The notes below the pieces were generated by a model. That model was not told where the DNA came from, made no database searches, and saw only the letters and a list, made by a program, of their open reading frames with translations. Source: Candidatus Treponema faecavium (lineage in GTDB: Bacteria > Spirochaetota > Spirochaetia > Treponematales > Treponemataceae). Taken from it: 9,381 nt of DNA. Shown one piece after another: positions 1-6,221 of this stretch. The stretch spans positions 1 to 9,381 of the forward strand of contig DXHG01000162.1 of the NCBI GenBank assembly GCA_019113455.1, in the 5' to 3' direction. Within the stretch, counting starts at the first letter, position 1; each line of letters starts with the position of its first letter. The position numbers and the translations under genes are program-made.

Positions 1-32
1 GAGGAACAACGCTTCTGAAGAAGAGGTTCCTC
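1..32. repeat. Inverted repeat at the window edge
   Basis: GAGGAAC at 1-7 is exactly complementary to GTTCCTC at 26-32. The 18-base interval contains a second small palindrome, CTTC-T-GAAG, at 12-20. The outer arms may continue left of the window. No T-run follows, so this is not obviously an intrinsic terminator. It could be part of an RNA structure or a chance palindrome. Confidence 0.35.
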
Positions 33-94
33 TCCCGCCCCAGAAAAGCGAATTGCAGAGAGAAAGAAAAAGCTTCGCGTGCAAACGCAAAACA

Positions 95-158
95 CCCCGC
101 AGGGAACTGCAAAGGAAAATAAGCCGCGTGCACCGCAAGACATCCCGCAGCGAACCGC
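95..158. repeat. Degenerate 48-bp-spaced direct repeat
   Basis: The 16-mers CCCCGCAGGGAACTGC (95-110) and TCCCGCAGCGAACCGC (143-158) differ at only 3 of 16 positions and lie 48 bp apart, a multiple of three. A weaker third copy may lie around 49-56 (CGAATTGC). In plus-strand frame 1 the copies read PQGTA and PQRTA, preceded by QN and QD. This resembles a decayed or diverged repetitive protein tail, but it could be simple compositional similarity. Confidence 0.35.
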
Positions 159-191
159 TAATCTGCCGCCGCGCGGGCAGCGCATAGAGAC

Positions 192-213
192 TCAAGCCCG
201 CTTGATTTTTTTT
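192..213 (+). terminator. Weak intrinsic terminator upstream of tRNA-Leu
   Basis: TCAAG (192-196) pairs with CTTGA (201-205) around a CCCG loop, followed directly by eight T residues (206-213). The 5-bp stem is short with only two G-C pairs, so termination may be inefficient. Its place right after a TAG at 185-187 fits the end of an upstream plus-strand transcript. The 3' arm and T-run overlap the likely -35 box of the tRNA promoter. Confidence 0.45.
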
Positions 214-231
214 ATGCAGGCGGTATATACT
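202..231 (+). promoter_or_regulatory. Sigma70-type promoter of tRNA-Leu
   Basis: TTGATT (202-207) resembles the -35 consensus and TATACT (226-231) the -10 consensus, with an 18-bp spacer; an overlapping TATATA gives 16 bp. Transcription would start near 238, about 7 bases before the mature tRNA 5' end, leaving a very short leader for RNase P. Confidence 0.6.
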
Positions 232-244
232 ATGTGAGTTATAC

Positions 245-327
245 GCCGGCATGGTGGAATGGTAGACACGGCAGACTCAAAATCTGCTGCGAGCGATCGT
301 GTAAGAGTTCAAGTCTCTTTGCCGGTA
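245..327 (+). tRNA. tRNA-Leu (anticodon CAA)
   Basis: This is a complete class II tRNA that reads UUG codons. The acceptor stem pairs 245-251 (GCCGGCA) with 320-326 (TGCCGGT), followed by discriminator A327, the usual base for leucine tRNAs. The D stem is GTG (254-256) with CAC (267-269), and the loop contains GG at 261-262. The anticodon stem GCAGA/TCTGC (271-275, 283-287) encloses the loop CTCAAAA with anticodon CAA at 278-280. A long variable arm lies at about 288-302, followed by the T stem AAGAG/CTCTT with loop TTCAAGT (308-314). The 3' CCA is not encoded (the next bases are AAG), so a CCA-adding enzyme is required. The first acceptor pair is a G-U wobble. The gene is a single transcription unit between its own promoter and terminator. 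Confidence 0.96.
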
Positions 328-329
328 AA

Positions 330-362
330 GACATATACTGGCGGCAGTATATGTCTTTTTTT
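330..362 (+). terminator. Strong intrinsic terminator of tRNA-Leu
   Basis: GACATATACTG (330-340) and CAGTATATGTC (345-355) form a perfect 11-bp stem with a GCGG loop, followed by T7 (356-362). It begins 3 bases after the tRNA. The same hairpin lies downstream of the convergent comM gene, but on the minus strand it is followed by only three T residues, so it would be at most a weak terminator in that direction. Confidence 0.9.
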
Positions 363-381
363 ATGCCCACGCCGCACTTCT

Positions 382-1923
382 TCAGAAACACAGCGACACG
401 CCGCCTTCGTTTTTGCGCAGGCTGACCGCTTCTTCCATGTAAACGCTGTGGATCGTTTCACTTGATTCCATGTCCGCTATCGTCCGGCTGAGCTTTATGC
501 AGCTGCTGACTGCGCGCGGTGAAAACGCGTATGTTTTTGCCGCCGCTGCAAGCAGCTGCCGCGCCTCCGCCGTGAGCGGGCACAGCCGCTCGATATCTTC
601 GCTTGCGATGCGGCTGTTCCGTTCGCCGCTGCGGCTTCGCTGACAGGCGACGGCGCGCGCAATTCCTGCGCGGAGCTGCGCGGTAGTCGCTGCAGCCTCG
701 CCGCCGCCATCGTCCGGCTGCGCCGCAGACAAAAGCGAAACACGTATGTCGATGCGGTCAAGCAGCGGCGCAGAGAACTTTTTCCAGTAGTGTTCAACGG
801 TGCGCGCGCCGCACAGGCATACCTTGTCTTTTGCGCCGAAATTGCCGCACGGGCAGGGATTTGCCGCCATGAGCAGCTGAAACTTTGCCGGATACGTCGT
901 GTTCCGTCCGGCGCGGCTTAACGTGATATTCCCGCTTTCAAGCGGCACACGCAGCGCCTGCAGCGTCTGCGGCTTAAACTCCGCCGCCTCGTCAAGAAAA
1001 AGCGCGCCGTTATGCGCAAGCGATATTTCTCCCGGGCGGCACTGAGAGCCGCCGCCGACAATGCCTTCGAGGCTTGCGCTCTGATGCGGCGTGCGGAACG
1101 GCGCCTGATACATGTGCTGCCCGTCTCCGATGGCGAGTCCCGCGAGGCTCCTGATGCGTGAGACGGGGCGTGCTTCCGCTTCCGTGAGGAGCGGCAGGAG
1201 CCCCGGGAACCGCATCATCGAAAGCGTCTTTCCGCACCCGGGCGGGCCGTACGCGATGATATTGTGCGCGCCCGCCGCCGCTATCTGGAGTGCGCGCACA
1301 AGCTGCGCCTGACCTGCTACCTGTGCGTATTCCGTTTCGGGCGTTACCGGCGGAAAGCGTACAATGTCCGTGCGCGGCGTGCGCGCGGGCGTCTGTGAGG
1401 CGGGCGGTTCAAACGCAAGCGGAGCGGTGAGCGCGTTAAACGCCTGTTCGAGCGTGTCCGCGGCAAAGACCGACATGTCGGAAACAGCCTGCGCCTCGCG
1501 CCGGTTTGCACTGGGGATAATGCAGCGCGTAATGCCGTGTTCTGCGGCAGTAGCCGCGGCGGCGTGCACGCCGCGCACCGCGCGTATGCTGCCGGACAGT
1601 TCAAGTTCCCCCATCACGAGTATCGGGTCGCTTGGGAATACGAGCTCTTTTGCTGCGGCGCTCAGCACGGCGAGCGCGATTGCGAGGTCAAAGCCCGATC
1701 CTTCTTTTTTTACGTCTGCAGGCGAAAGACTGATAAGCACCCGTTCAGGCGGAAAGTCAAGTCCGCTGTTGAGAATCGCCGATCTCATCCGCTCTCGTGA
1801 TTCCCGCACCGCCCCGTCTGCAAGTCCCACCATGTCTATGCCGGGAATGCCGCGGCGCAGATCCACTTCGACAGAAACGAGACAGCCTTCGTATCCGAAC
1901 GGCGAGAAACTGCATATTTTCAT
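382..1923 (-). CDS. ComM/YifB-family Mg-chelatase-like AAA+ ATPase
   Basis: This 513-residue protein matches the ComM/YifB family in length and architecture. Family members are hexameric AAA+ ATPases; ComM promotes branch migration while transformed DNA integrates. Residues of about 1-170 form the Lon-protease-like ChlI domain, including PGIDMVGLAD and the SPADVKKEGSGFDLAIAL stretch. The AAA+ core carries Walker A GPPGCGKT (226-233, Lys232) and Walker B LFLDEA (Asp311, Glu312), then LLDRID. Two CxC pairs (Cys357/Cys359 and Cys369/Cys371) fit the family's presumed metal-binding insert. The C-terminal helical domain contains LSRTIADMESSETI. ATG is preceded by TAAGAGG with a 7-nt gap, supporting this start. 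The gene lies 74 bp downstream of icd on the same strand with no convincing promoter of its own, so co-transcription is likely. It converges on tRNA-Leu. The family call is secure; a role in competence here is inference. Confidence 0.95.
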   Translation of the reverse strand: MKICSFSPFGYEGCLVSVEVDLRRGIPGIDMVGLADGAVRESRERMRSAILNSGLDFPPERVLISLSPADVKKEGSGFDLAIALAVLSAAAKELVFPSDPILVMGELELSGSIRAVRGVHAAAATAAEHGITRCIIPSANRREAQAVSDMSVFAADTLEQAFNALTAPLAFEPPASQTPARTPRTDIVRFPPVTPETEYAQVAGQAQLVRALQIAAAGAHNIIAYGPPGCGKTLSMMRFPGLLPLLTEAEARPVSRIRSLAGLAIGDGQHMYQAPFRTPHQSASLEGIVGGGSQCRPGEISLAHNGALFLDEAAEFKPQTLQALRVPLESGNITLSRAGRNTTYPAKFQLLMAANPCPCGNFGAKDKVCLCGARTVEHYWKKFSAPLLDRIDIRVSLLSAAQPDDGGGEAAATTAQLRAGIARAVACQRSRSGERNSRIASEDIERLCPLTAEARQLLAAAAKTYAFSPRAVSSCIKLSRTIADMESSETIHSVYMEEAVSLRKNEGGVSLCF

Positions 1924-1997
1924 CTGTATACCTCTTACTTTCTATATAGAAAAAGACAGACAAAAAAATGCAGTTTTTACGCTGTTTTTCTTTATTT

Positions 1998-3215
1998 TTA
2001 TGCTGTTTTGTATGACGCCTCGAGACGGCGCGCTATCTCTTCGATAAACTCCCAGCTGTCAAGTACCTGCTTTGCCGGCGGCTCTGCGATGCGTGCAAGA
2101 TCGCCTGTCATGAAGCCGTCCTCTATCGTCTTGAGCGTTGCCTGTTCAAGTCTGCGCGCAAACGCGCCGAGTTCCGCAGTTCCGTCAAGCTCTGCGCGCT
2201 TTGCAAGCGCGCCCGTCCACGCAAAAATGAGGGCGACCGGATTGGTGCTCGTCTTTTCTCCCTTGAGATATCGGTAGTAATGGCGCTGCACCGTGCCGTG
2301 CGCCGCCTCGTATTCAAACACGCCGTCAGGCGAAACGAGCACGCTCGTCATCATTGCGAGACTGCCGCACGCGGAAGCAACCATGTCGCTCATGACGTCT
2401 CCGTCATAGTTCTTGCACGCCCAGAGGAACCCGCCTTCGCTGCGCATGACGCGGGCTACGGCGTCGTCTATGAGCGTGTAAAAGTACGTGATGCCCGCGT
2501 TTTTGTACCGCTCTTTGAATTCCGTGTCGTAAATGCGCTGGAATATCTCCTTAAAGCGCCCGTCGTATGTCTTGCTGATAGTGTCCTTTGTTGCAAACCA
2601 CACATCGAGCTTTTCCGAAAGACCGTATAAAAAGCAGCTGCGCGCGAAACTTTCTATTGATTTGTCCGTGTTGTGAATACCTTGTATAATGCCTGCTCCG
2701 GGCATTTCCATGATTGTCTTTCGCAGCTCCGTGCCGTCAGCTCCGGTAAATACGAGTTCCGCTTTTCCCGGGCCGGGAACTGAGAGTTCGCAGTTTTTGT
2801 ACACGTCGCCGTATGCGTGGCGGCCGAGCACGAGCGGTTTTTTCCAGCAGGAAACAGAACCGTGTATGTTTGAGACAAGCACCGGCGTACGGAATACGGT
2901 GCCGTCAAGCTCCGCTCGGATAATGCCGTTGGGGCTCGGCGTCAGATGCTTAAGACTGTACTCCTGCATGCGCGCGGCGTTTGACGTGATTGTCGCGCAT
3001 TTTACGCCGACTCCAAGGCGCTTGATTGCGGCGGCGGCCTCGTAGGTAACGGCGTCGTCGCTGTCGTCGCGGGCTTTTAACCCCAGATCGTAGTATTCCG
3101 TTTTGAGCTCGACAAAGGGTTCAAGCAGTTTTTCTTTTATCACGCTCCACAGCACGCGCGTCATTTCGTCGCCGTCAAGCTCGGCGACCGCGTTTTTCAT
3201 CTGTATTTTTGCCAT
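1998..3215 (-). CDS. NADP-dependent isocitrate dehydrogenase, eukaryote-type
   Basis: This cytoplasmic enzyme of 405 residues converts isocitrate to 2-oxoglutarate and CO2, normally making NADPH. It belongs to the type II homodimeric subfamily that includes human IDH1 (414 residues), not the E. coli Icd type. Substrate-binding residues keep almost the same numbering as human IDH1: Thr77, Ser94, Arg100, Arg109, Arg132 (in GRHAYGD) and Tyr139. Lys210 matches human Lys212. The metal ligands correspond to Asp250, Asp273 and Asp277 in the LIDD and NYDGDVMSD motifs. AAHGTVQRHYY (Arg311, His312) lies where NADP-preferring members bind the 2'-phosphate. No key residue is missing. AGGAG ends 5 nt before the ATG. 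The gene is divergent from addB and is followed 74 bp later by comM. In organisms with a partial TCA cycle the enzyme mainly feeds 2-oxoglutarate to glutamate synthesis; that role here is inferred. Confidence 0.96.
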   Translation of the reverse strand: MAKIQMKNAVAELDGDEMTRVLWSVIKEKLLEPFVELKTEYYDLGLKARDDSDDAVTYEAAAAIKRLGVGVKCATITSNAARMQEYSLKHLTPSPNGIIRAELDGTVFRTPVLVSNIHGSVSCWKKPLVLGRHAYGDVYKNCELSVPGPGKAELVFTGADGTELRKTIMEMPGAGIIQGIHNTDKSIESFARSCFLYGLSEKLDVWFATKDTISKTYDGRFKEIFQRIYDTEFKERYKNAGITYFYTLIDDAVARVMRSEGGFLWACKNYDGDVMSDMVASACGSLAMMTSVLVSPDGVFEYEAAHGTVQRHYYRYLKGEKTSTNPVALIFAWTGALAKRAELDGTAELGAFARRLEQATLKTIEDGFMTGDLARIAEPPAKQVLDSWEFIEEIARRLEASYKTA

Positions 3216-3242
3216 AGAAACTCCTGTACATAGACTGAAGTT

Positions 3243-3271
3243 ATTGTAGCATAGAGAGAGACTGATAACAA
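3243..3271 (-). promoter_or_regulatory. Promoter of icd (probably also comM)
   Basis: On the minus strand TTGTTA (3271-3266) and TACAAT (3248-3243) are separated by exactly 17 bp, a good sigma70-type promoter. Transcription would start near 3236, about 20 bases before the icd ATG, leaving just enough leader for the AGGAG ribosome binding site. No convincing promoter is seen in the 74-bp icd-comM gap, so comM probably depends on this one. Confidence 0.65.
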
Positions 3272-3314
3272 GGCGCGGGTTTGTTTATGCGTTGCGCGCA
3301 CGGCGTGCAGAGTA

Positions 3315-3340
3315 CAAGCCACTGTTCTGGCAGCGGCTTG
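3315..3340. repeat. Inverted repeat over the addB promoter, possible operator
   Basis: CAAGCCACTG (3315-3324) and CAGCGGCTTG (3331-3340) are complementary over 10-bp arms with one mismatch, around a 6-base centre TTCTGG. The right arm overlaps a perfect TTGACA hexamer (3338-3343), so a protein bound here could block or modulate transcription of addB-addA. It is also about 45 bp upstream of the icd promoter and could affect both. No T-run follows, which argues against a terminator. An operator role is inference from position. Confidence 0.45.
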
Positions 3341-3367
3341 ACAGAATATACTGGACCCAGCTACTGT
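3324..3367 (+). promoter_or_regulatory. Candidate promoter(s) of the addB-addA operon
   Basis: Two overlapping possibilities are seen. A good -10 box TATACT (3347-3352) pairs at 17 bp only with a poor -35 (GTTCTG, 3324-3329). A perfect -35 box TTGACA (3338-3343) pairs at 18 bp only with a poor -10 (TACTGT, 3362-3367). The first would start transcription near 3359, well before the ribosome binding site at 3375-3384; the second would start at or inside it. I favour the TATACT promoter. Confidence 0.4.
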
Positions 3368-3374
3368 ATACGGC

Positions 3375-3392
3375 AGAGGAGGAACGCATATC
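3375..3392 (+). promoter_or_regulatory. Strong ribosome binding site aimed at an in-frame ATC
   Basis: AGAGGAGGAA (3375-3384) contains the core AGGAGG (3377-3382), a near-perfect match to the anti-Shine-Dalgarno sequence. After a textbook 7-nt gap comes ATC at 3390-3392, in frame with addB, giving an N-terminus [I/M]STHEPHPVEQ. The first conventional start in this frame, GTG at 3414, is 31 nt beyond the core and has no good site of its own. An ATA at 3388 is out of frame and would give only a 30-codon basic peptide ending at 3480. Initiation at AUC would be unusual; a base error in the sequence (ATG read as ATC) would also explain it. Confidence 0.6.
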
Positions 3393-3413
3393 AGCACGCA
3401 CGAGCCGCATCCG

Positions 3414-6221
3414 GTGGAACAGACGCTTTTTGAAACAATCACGGATCAAAACACGTATTACGTATTCCCTACGGAAATAGCCGTTTCGTCATGGGCGGAT
3501 CGCATACTCTGCATTTCCGATATAGGCAGTATTGCGATGGAGCGTTTTATGGCGTGGGACACGTTTAAGGCACAAGCTGTCAGGTCTCAGCAGCAGGATA
3601 AAAAGAGTATCCCTTCTGTGCTGCGCAAAATGTTTGTGCAGCAGCTTATCGAAGAAAACGCGGAGCGCTGCCGGAGCGGGCAAAAACCGGTTTTTGAATC
3701 GCTGGTAAATCCGCGCTATGCGGAACAGGCGCTTTCTTTTTCCGACTGGATTGCAAAGCTCCTGCCGCCTCTTGCGTCGTGGTACCGTGCGTATACGGGC
3801 GGCGGAGATGTGCGCAGCGCCGGTGCTGCGGATACGCACGGGAGCGCGTATCCGGCTGATGGAGAAGATCGCGATTTAGTAACGATTGCGCTGCGGTACC
3901 AGGCGTTTCTTGATGAGCACGGGCTTTTTGAACCGGCGTGGGAGCGCCCGCCGTTCCGTTCCGACGGCCATACCTATATCGTGTTTTTCCCTTCTATATT
4001 AGAAGACTTCAGTGAGTATGAGCAGATTCTCCTTGACGCGCCGCATGTGCGCTTTGTCGATATACCGGATTGCTGCCGTACAGACCGCATTGCCGTGTGC
4101 CGGTTTGCAAACGCCCGCTGCGAGCTTGACGCACTCGTTCATACACTGCAGGAACTGCATGACGCCGGTATTGCGTGGCAGGACATACTGGTGAGCGTTC
4201 CCGACATTCAGACATATGCGCCGTATATCGAGCGGCAGTGCGCGCTGTATGCAATTCCGTGCGCCGTACGCGCCGGCCAGACGCTTGCCTCGTACGGGGC
4301 GGGCCGCTTTTTCTCGCTTGCGGCGCAGTGCGTCCGCTCCCGATTTTCATTCGCTTCGCTTAAGTCCCTGCTGCTTGACAAGAACCTGCCGTGGAAAGAG
4401 CCTGATGTTATCGATCAGCTCATGGAATTCGGCAGAAAGCATAACTGCCTGTGTTCATGGAACGAGCAGGGCAGAACAGCTGACATATGGGAAAAGGCGT
4501 TTGCTTCCGCAGGCGGCGCGCGGGAAGAGCGCGCGCATGTGTTTTACACGCAGCTTGCCGCGCAGCTCAAAGCGCTCGTGCGCGCCCCGTCATTTGCCGC
4601 GCTGCAGACCGAATACTGGAAATTCCGCAGCGCATTTTTTGATATGGATCGGTGCAGCGATATAACAGATAAGACGCTTGCGCGCTGCATAGCGGAGCTG
4701 ACGTCGCTTGCCGGCGTGTCGGAGAGTTTTGGAGTGCGTGTTCCCGACAGCTATGCGTTTTTTACGGAACATCTGGCGGGCAAGGTGTACACGCCGCAGC
4801 AGGAACGCGGCGGGGTTGCCATTGTGTCGTACCGGACTGCTGCCGCCGCGTGTGCTGGCGTGCATATCGTTATCGACGCGTCGCAGCGCGGCATAACGGT
4901 GCTGCAGCGTCCGCTTTCGTTTTTGCGGCAGCTTAAGCGGGAAAAACTGAAACTCGAAGACAGAGACGTGTCGCTTGACTTTGCCGCGCTGTACCGGCTG
5001 AACAGTCTTTATTCAGCGGCGTATTTTTCTTTTTCCGAGCAGGGATATGGGGAGTATTCTGTTCCGTACAGCCAGTTTGCCGTGGTTGAACCGGAACAGA
5101 AATGTTCTGATTTGTATGAAAAAGAGCAGCGCTGGTACACGGCGGATGACGCGGTGTTTCCCGAGAGGCTGTTCTCTGTGCAAAAAGCAGGATTCTGCAA
5201 CTGGGCTTCCGATACTGCCGGAGAAGGCAGTGCCGGTTCGCTCCGCAGGTATATTGAACAGAAGCTGTTTTCTGAAAAGGATGGAAAGCGGCGCGTCCGT
5301 ATTTCCGCTACAGCGCTCAAGACATTCAGCGTCTGCCCGATACAGTGGGTGTATGAGTATCTGCTGCGTCTTGACGACTATGACGCGGACGCAAAGCTCG
5401 TTTCGGATAATGTTGCCGGTCTTATTTACCACGCGGCGCTGAACCGGTTTTTTTCCGCAGTGCGGGCCGGCGGTCAGCGTATTGCCGCTCCTCTGTGCGA
5501 AGGGCTGTCCGCAGAATATGAGCGGTTTATAGCAGATGCGGTTGACGAGGTGATAGACGGCGCGGTGCAGACGCACCGCATTGCGGACAAGGAACTGAGC
5601 GTTATCGGCGCGGATCTTATCGAGGCAAAGCGGCAGGTATGCAAGACGATACTTAAGGACACGCTGACGGTGTTTACCGAGCAGTTTAAGGGATATGCCG
5701 TTGCCGAAACTGAGCAGCCGTATACGGCGCTGCCGCCTGCTGCCGAAAGCTCATTCTATTATTACGGTGTTATAGACCTGGTACTGCTGAATACTGAATA
5801 TGAGCCGGTTATTATTGATTTTAAGACATCGGGAACGCCGGCGCTCAAGTATTGTTCGTGCGGTGAGGGAAATGAACTGCGCGATTATCAGATAGCGCTG
5901 TATACGTATCTGTTTGAGCAGTCGTACCGCAATTTGCATCCCGAAAAACAACCGGTGCAGGCTGCGCAGGCGCTGTTCTGGTCGATACACGGACAGAAAG
6001 CGTCTTTTGTGTTCGACGAAAAAAAAACGCGGGATGAGTTTGAACTTACGCTTGATGCGCTGCATGAGAAGGCGGCGTGTTTTGCCGCCGCTGCTGAAAC
6101 CGCAGGCGCGTTTACGGCGCGCGGCACGGCGTTTGCCGACTGCGCTGTATGTCATTTTCGCCACATCTGCCGTAGCGTGTATGCGGTTTCGGGCAGACGG
6201 AGGGAAGAGCTCTGCATATGA
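3414..6221 (+). CDS. AddB-like Fe-S PD-(D/E)XK nuclease subunit
   Basis: This protein of 935 residues from the GTG is probably the AddB partner of an AddAB helicase-nuclease, which resects double-strand DNA ends and prepares 3' ends for RecA. The C-terminal RecB-family nuclease is clear: His673 in GLIYH, Asp788 in GVIDLVLL, Asp802 and Lys804 in IIDFKTS, and Gln826/Tyr830 in the QxxxY motif. Cys641 and the CxxCx5C group (Cys910, Cys913, Cys919) form the four-cysteine Fe-S staple that brackets this domain in AddB. The N-terminal two thirds resembles a helicase fold without a Walker A motif (YYVFPTEIAVSS lies near where it would be), so no ATPase activity is expected. It is shorter than Firmicutes AddB. 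The GTG is the first conventional start, but a strong ribosome binding site points to ATC at 3390. The stop overlaps the addA start (ATGA), implying translational coupling. Confidence 0.85.
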   Translation: MEQTLFETITDQNTYYVFPTEIAVSSWADRILCISDIGSIAMERFMAWDTFKAQAVRSQQQDKKSIPSVLRKMFVQQLIEENAERCRSGQKPVFESLVNPRYAEQALSFSDWIAKLLPPLASWYRAYTGGGDVRSAGAADTHGSAYPADGEDRDLVTIALRYQAFLDEHGLFEPAWERPPFRSDGHTYIVFFPSILEDFSEYEQILLDAPHVRFVDIPDCCRTDRIAVCRFANARCELDALVHTLQELHDAGIAWQDILVSVPDIQTYAPYIERQCALYAIPCAVRAGQTLASYGAGRFFSLAAQCVRSRFSFASLKSLLLDKNLPWKEPDVIDQLMEFGRKHNCLCSWNEQGRTADIWEKAFASAGGAREERAHVFYTQLAAQLKALVRAPSFAALQTEYWKFRSAFFDMDRCSDITDKTLARCIAELTSLAGVSESFGVRVPDSYAFFTEHLAGKVYTPQQERGGVAIVSYRTAAAACAGVHIVIDASQRGITVLQRPLSFLRQLKREKLKLEDRDVSLDFAALYRLNSLYSAAYFSFSEQGYGEYSVPYSQFAVVEPEQKCSDLYEKEQRWYTADDAVFPERLFSVQKAGFCNWASDTAGEGSAGSLRRYIEQKLFSEKDGKRRVRISATALKTFSVCPIQWVYEYLLRLDDYDADAKLVSDNVAGLIYHAALNRFFSAVRAGGQRIAAPLCEGLSAEYERFIADAVDEVIDGAVQTHRIADKELSVIGADLIEAKRQVCKTILKDTLTVFTEQFKGYAVAETEQPYTALPPAAESSFYYYGVIDLVLLNTEYEPVIIDFKTSGTPALKYCSCGEGNELRDYQIALYTYLFEQSYRNLHPEKQPVQAAQALFWSIHGQKASFVFDEKKTRDEFELTLDALHEKAACFAAAAETAGAFTARGTAFADCAVCHFRHICRSVYAVSGRRREELCI
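6019..6027 (+). other. A9 homopolymer in addB coding sequence
   Basis: Nine consecutive A residues span codons 869-872 (Glu-Lys-Lys-Thr). One extra A gives TGA a few codons later and removes Cys910, Cys913 and Cys919. Loss of one A shifts into a frame open to 6237, which also destroys the cysteine motif. Runs of this length are prone to polymerase slippage. The neighbouring addA gene also has A8 (7189-7196) and T8 (8161-8168) runs. Confidence 0.6.

Larger units (their letters stand above)
1..187 (+). other. Unassigned left-edge region, possible 3' end of an upstream gene
   Basis: I do not recognise a gene here. Reading frame 2 on the plus strand is open from the window edge to a TAG at 185-187, four bases before a terminator-like hairpin, which would suit the C-terminal tail of an upstream gene. 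Its residues are Glu/Pro/Arg/Lys rich, and its use of AGG, AGA, ATA and CTA codons is unlike the neighbouring genes. Frame 1 has a TGA at 16-18 and is then open to 237 without a good start; its translation is Pro/Gln/Lys rich. Frame 3 stops at about 121. A minus-strand frame is also open from an ATG at 185-183 to the left edge, but it is Cys-rich and lacks a ribosome binding site. The low-complexity base composition can keep several frames open by chance, so coding status cannot be settled without the sequence to the left. Confidence 0.3.

Noticed and set aside
1924..1997. A promoter for comM alone (TATATA near 1942-1947)
   Set aside because: No acceptable -35 hexamer lies 16-18 bp upstream of it on the minus strand.
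1961..1997. An intrinsic terminator after icd
   Set aside because: The T-run is present, but the only stem is CAG/CTG (3 bp), too short to be convincing.
1364..2047. A 227-codon plus-strand open frame
   Set aside because: It lies antisense to comM and across the icd-comM gap; its Ser/Arg/Ala-rich translation shows no domain, while comM in the opposite frame is full length and motif-rich.
3362..3378. TACTGTATA followed by CGGCAG, resembling an E. coli LexA box
   Set aside because: Only the left half matches; the CTG and CAG are 7 bp apart instead of 10 and the right half is absent, so an SOS box is not supported.
3292..3480. A 62-codon plus-strand open frame across the addB leader
   Set aside because: Its start has no ribosome binding site and lies upstream of the likely transcription start; most of it overlaps the promoter region and the addB start.
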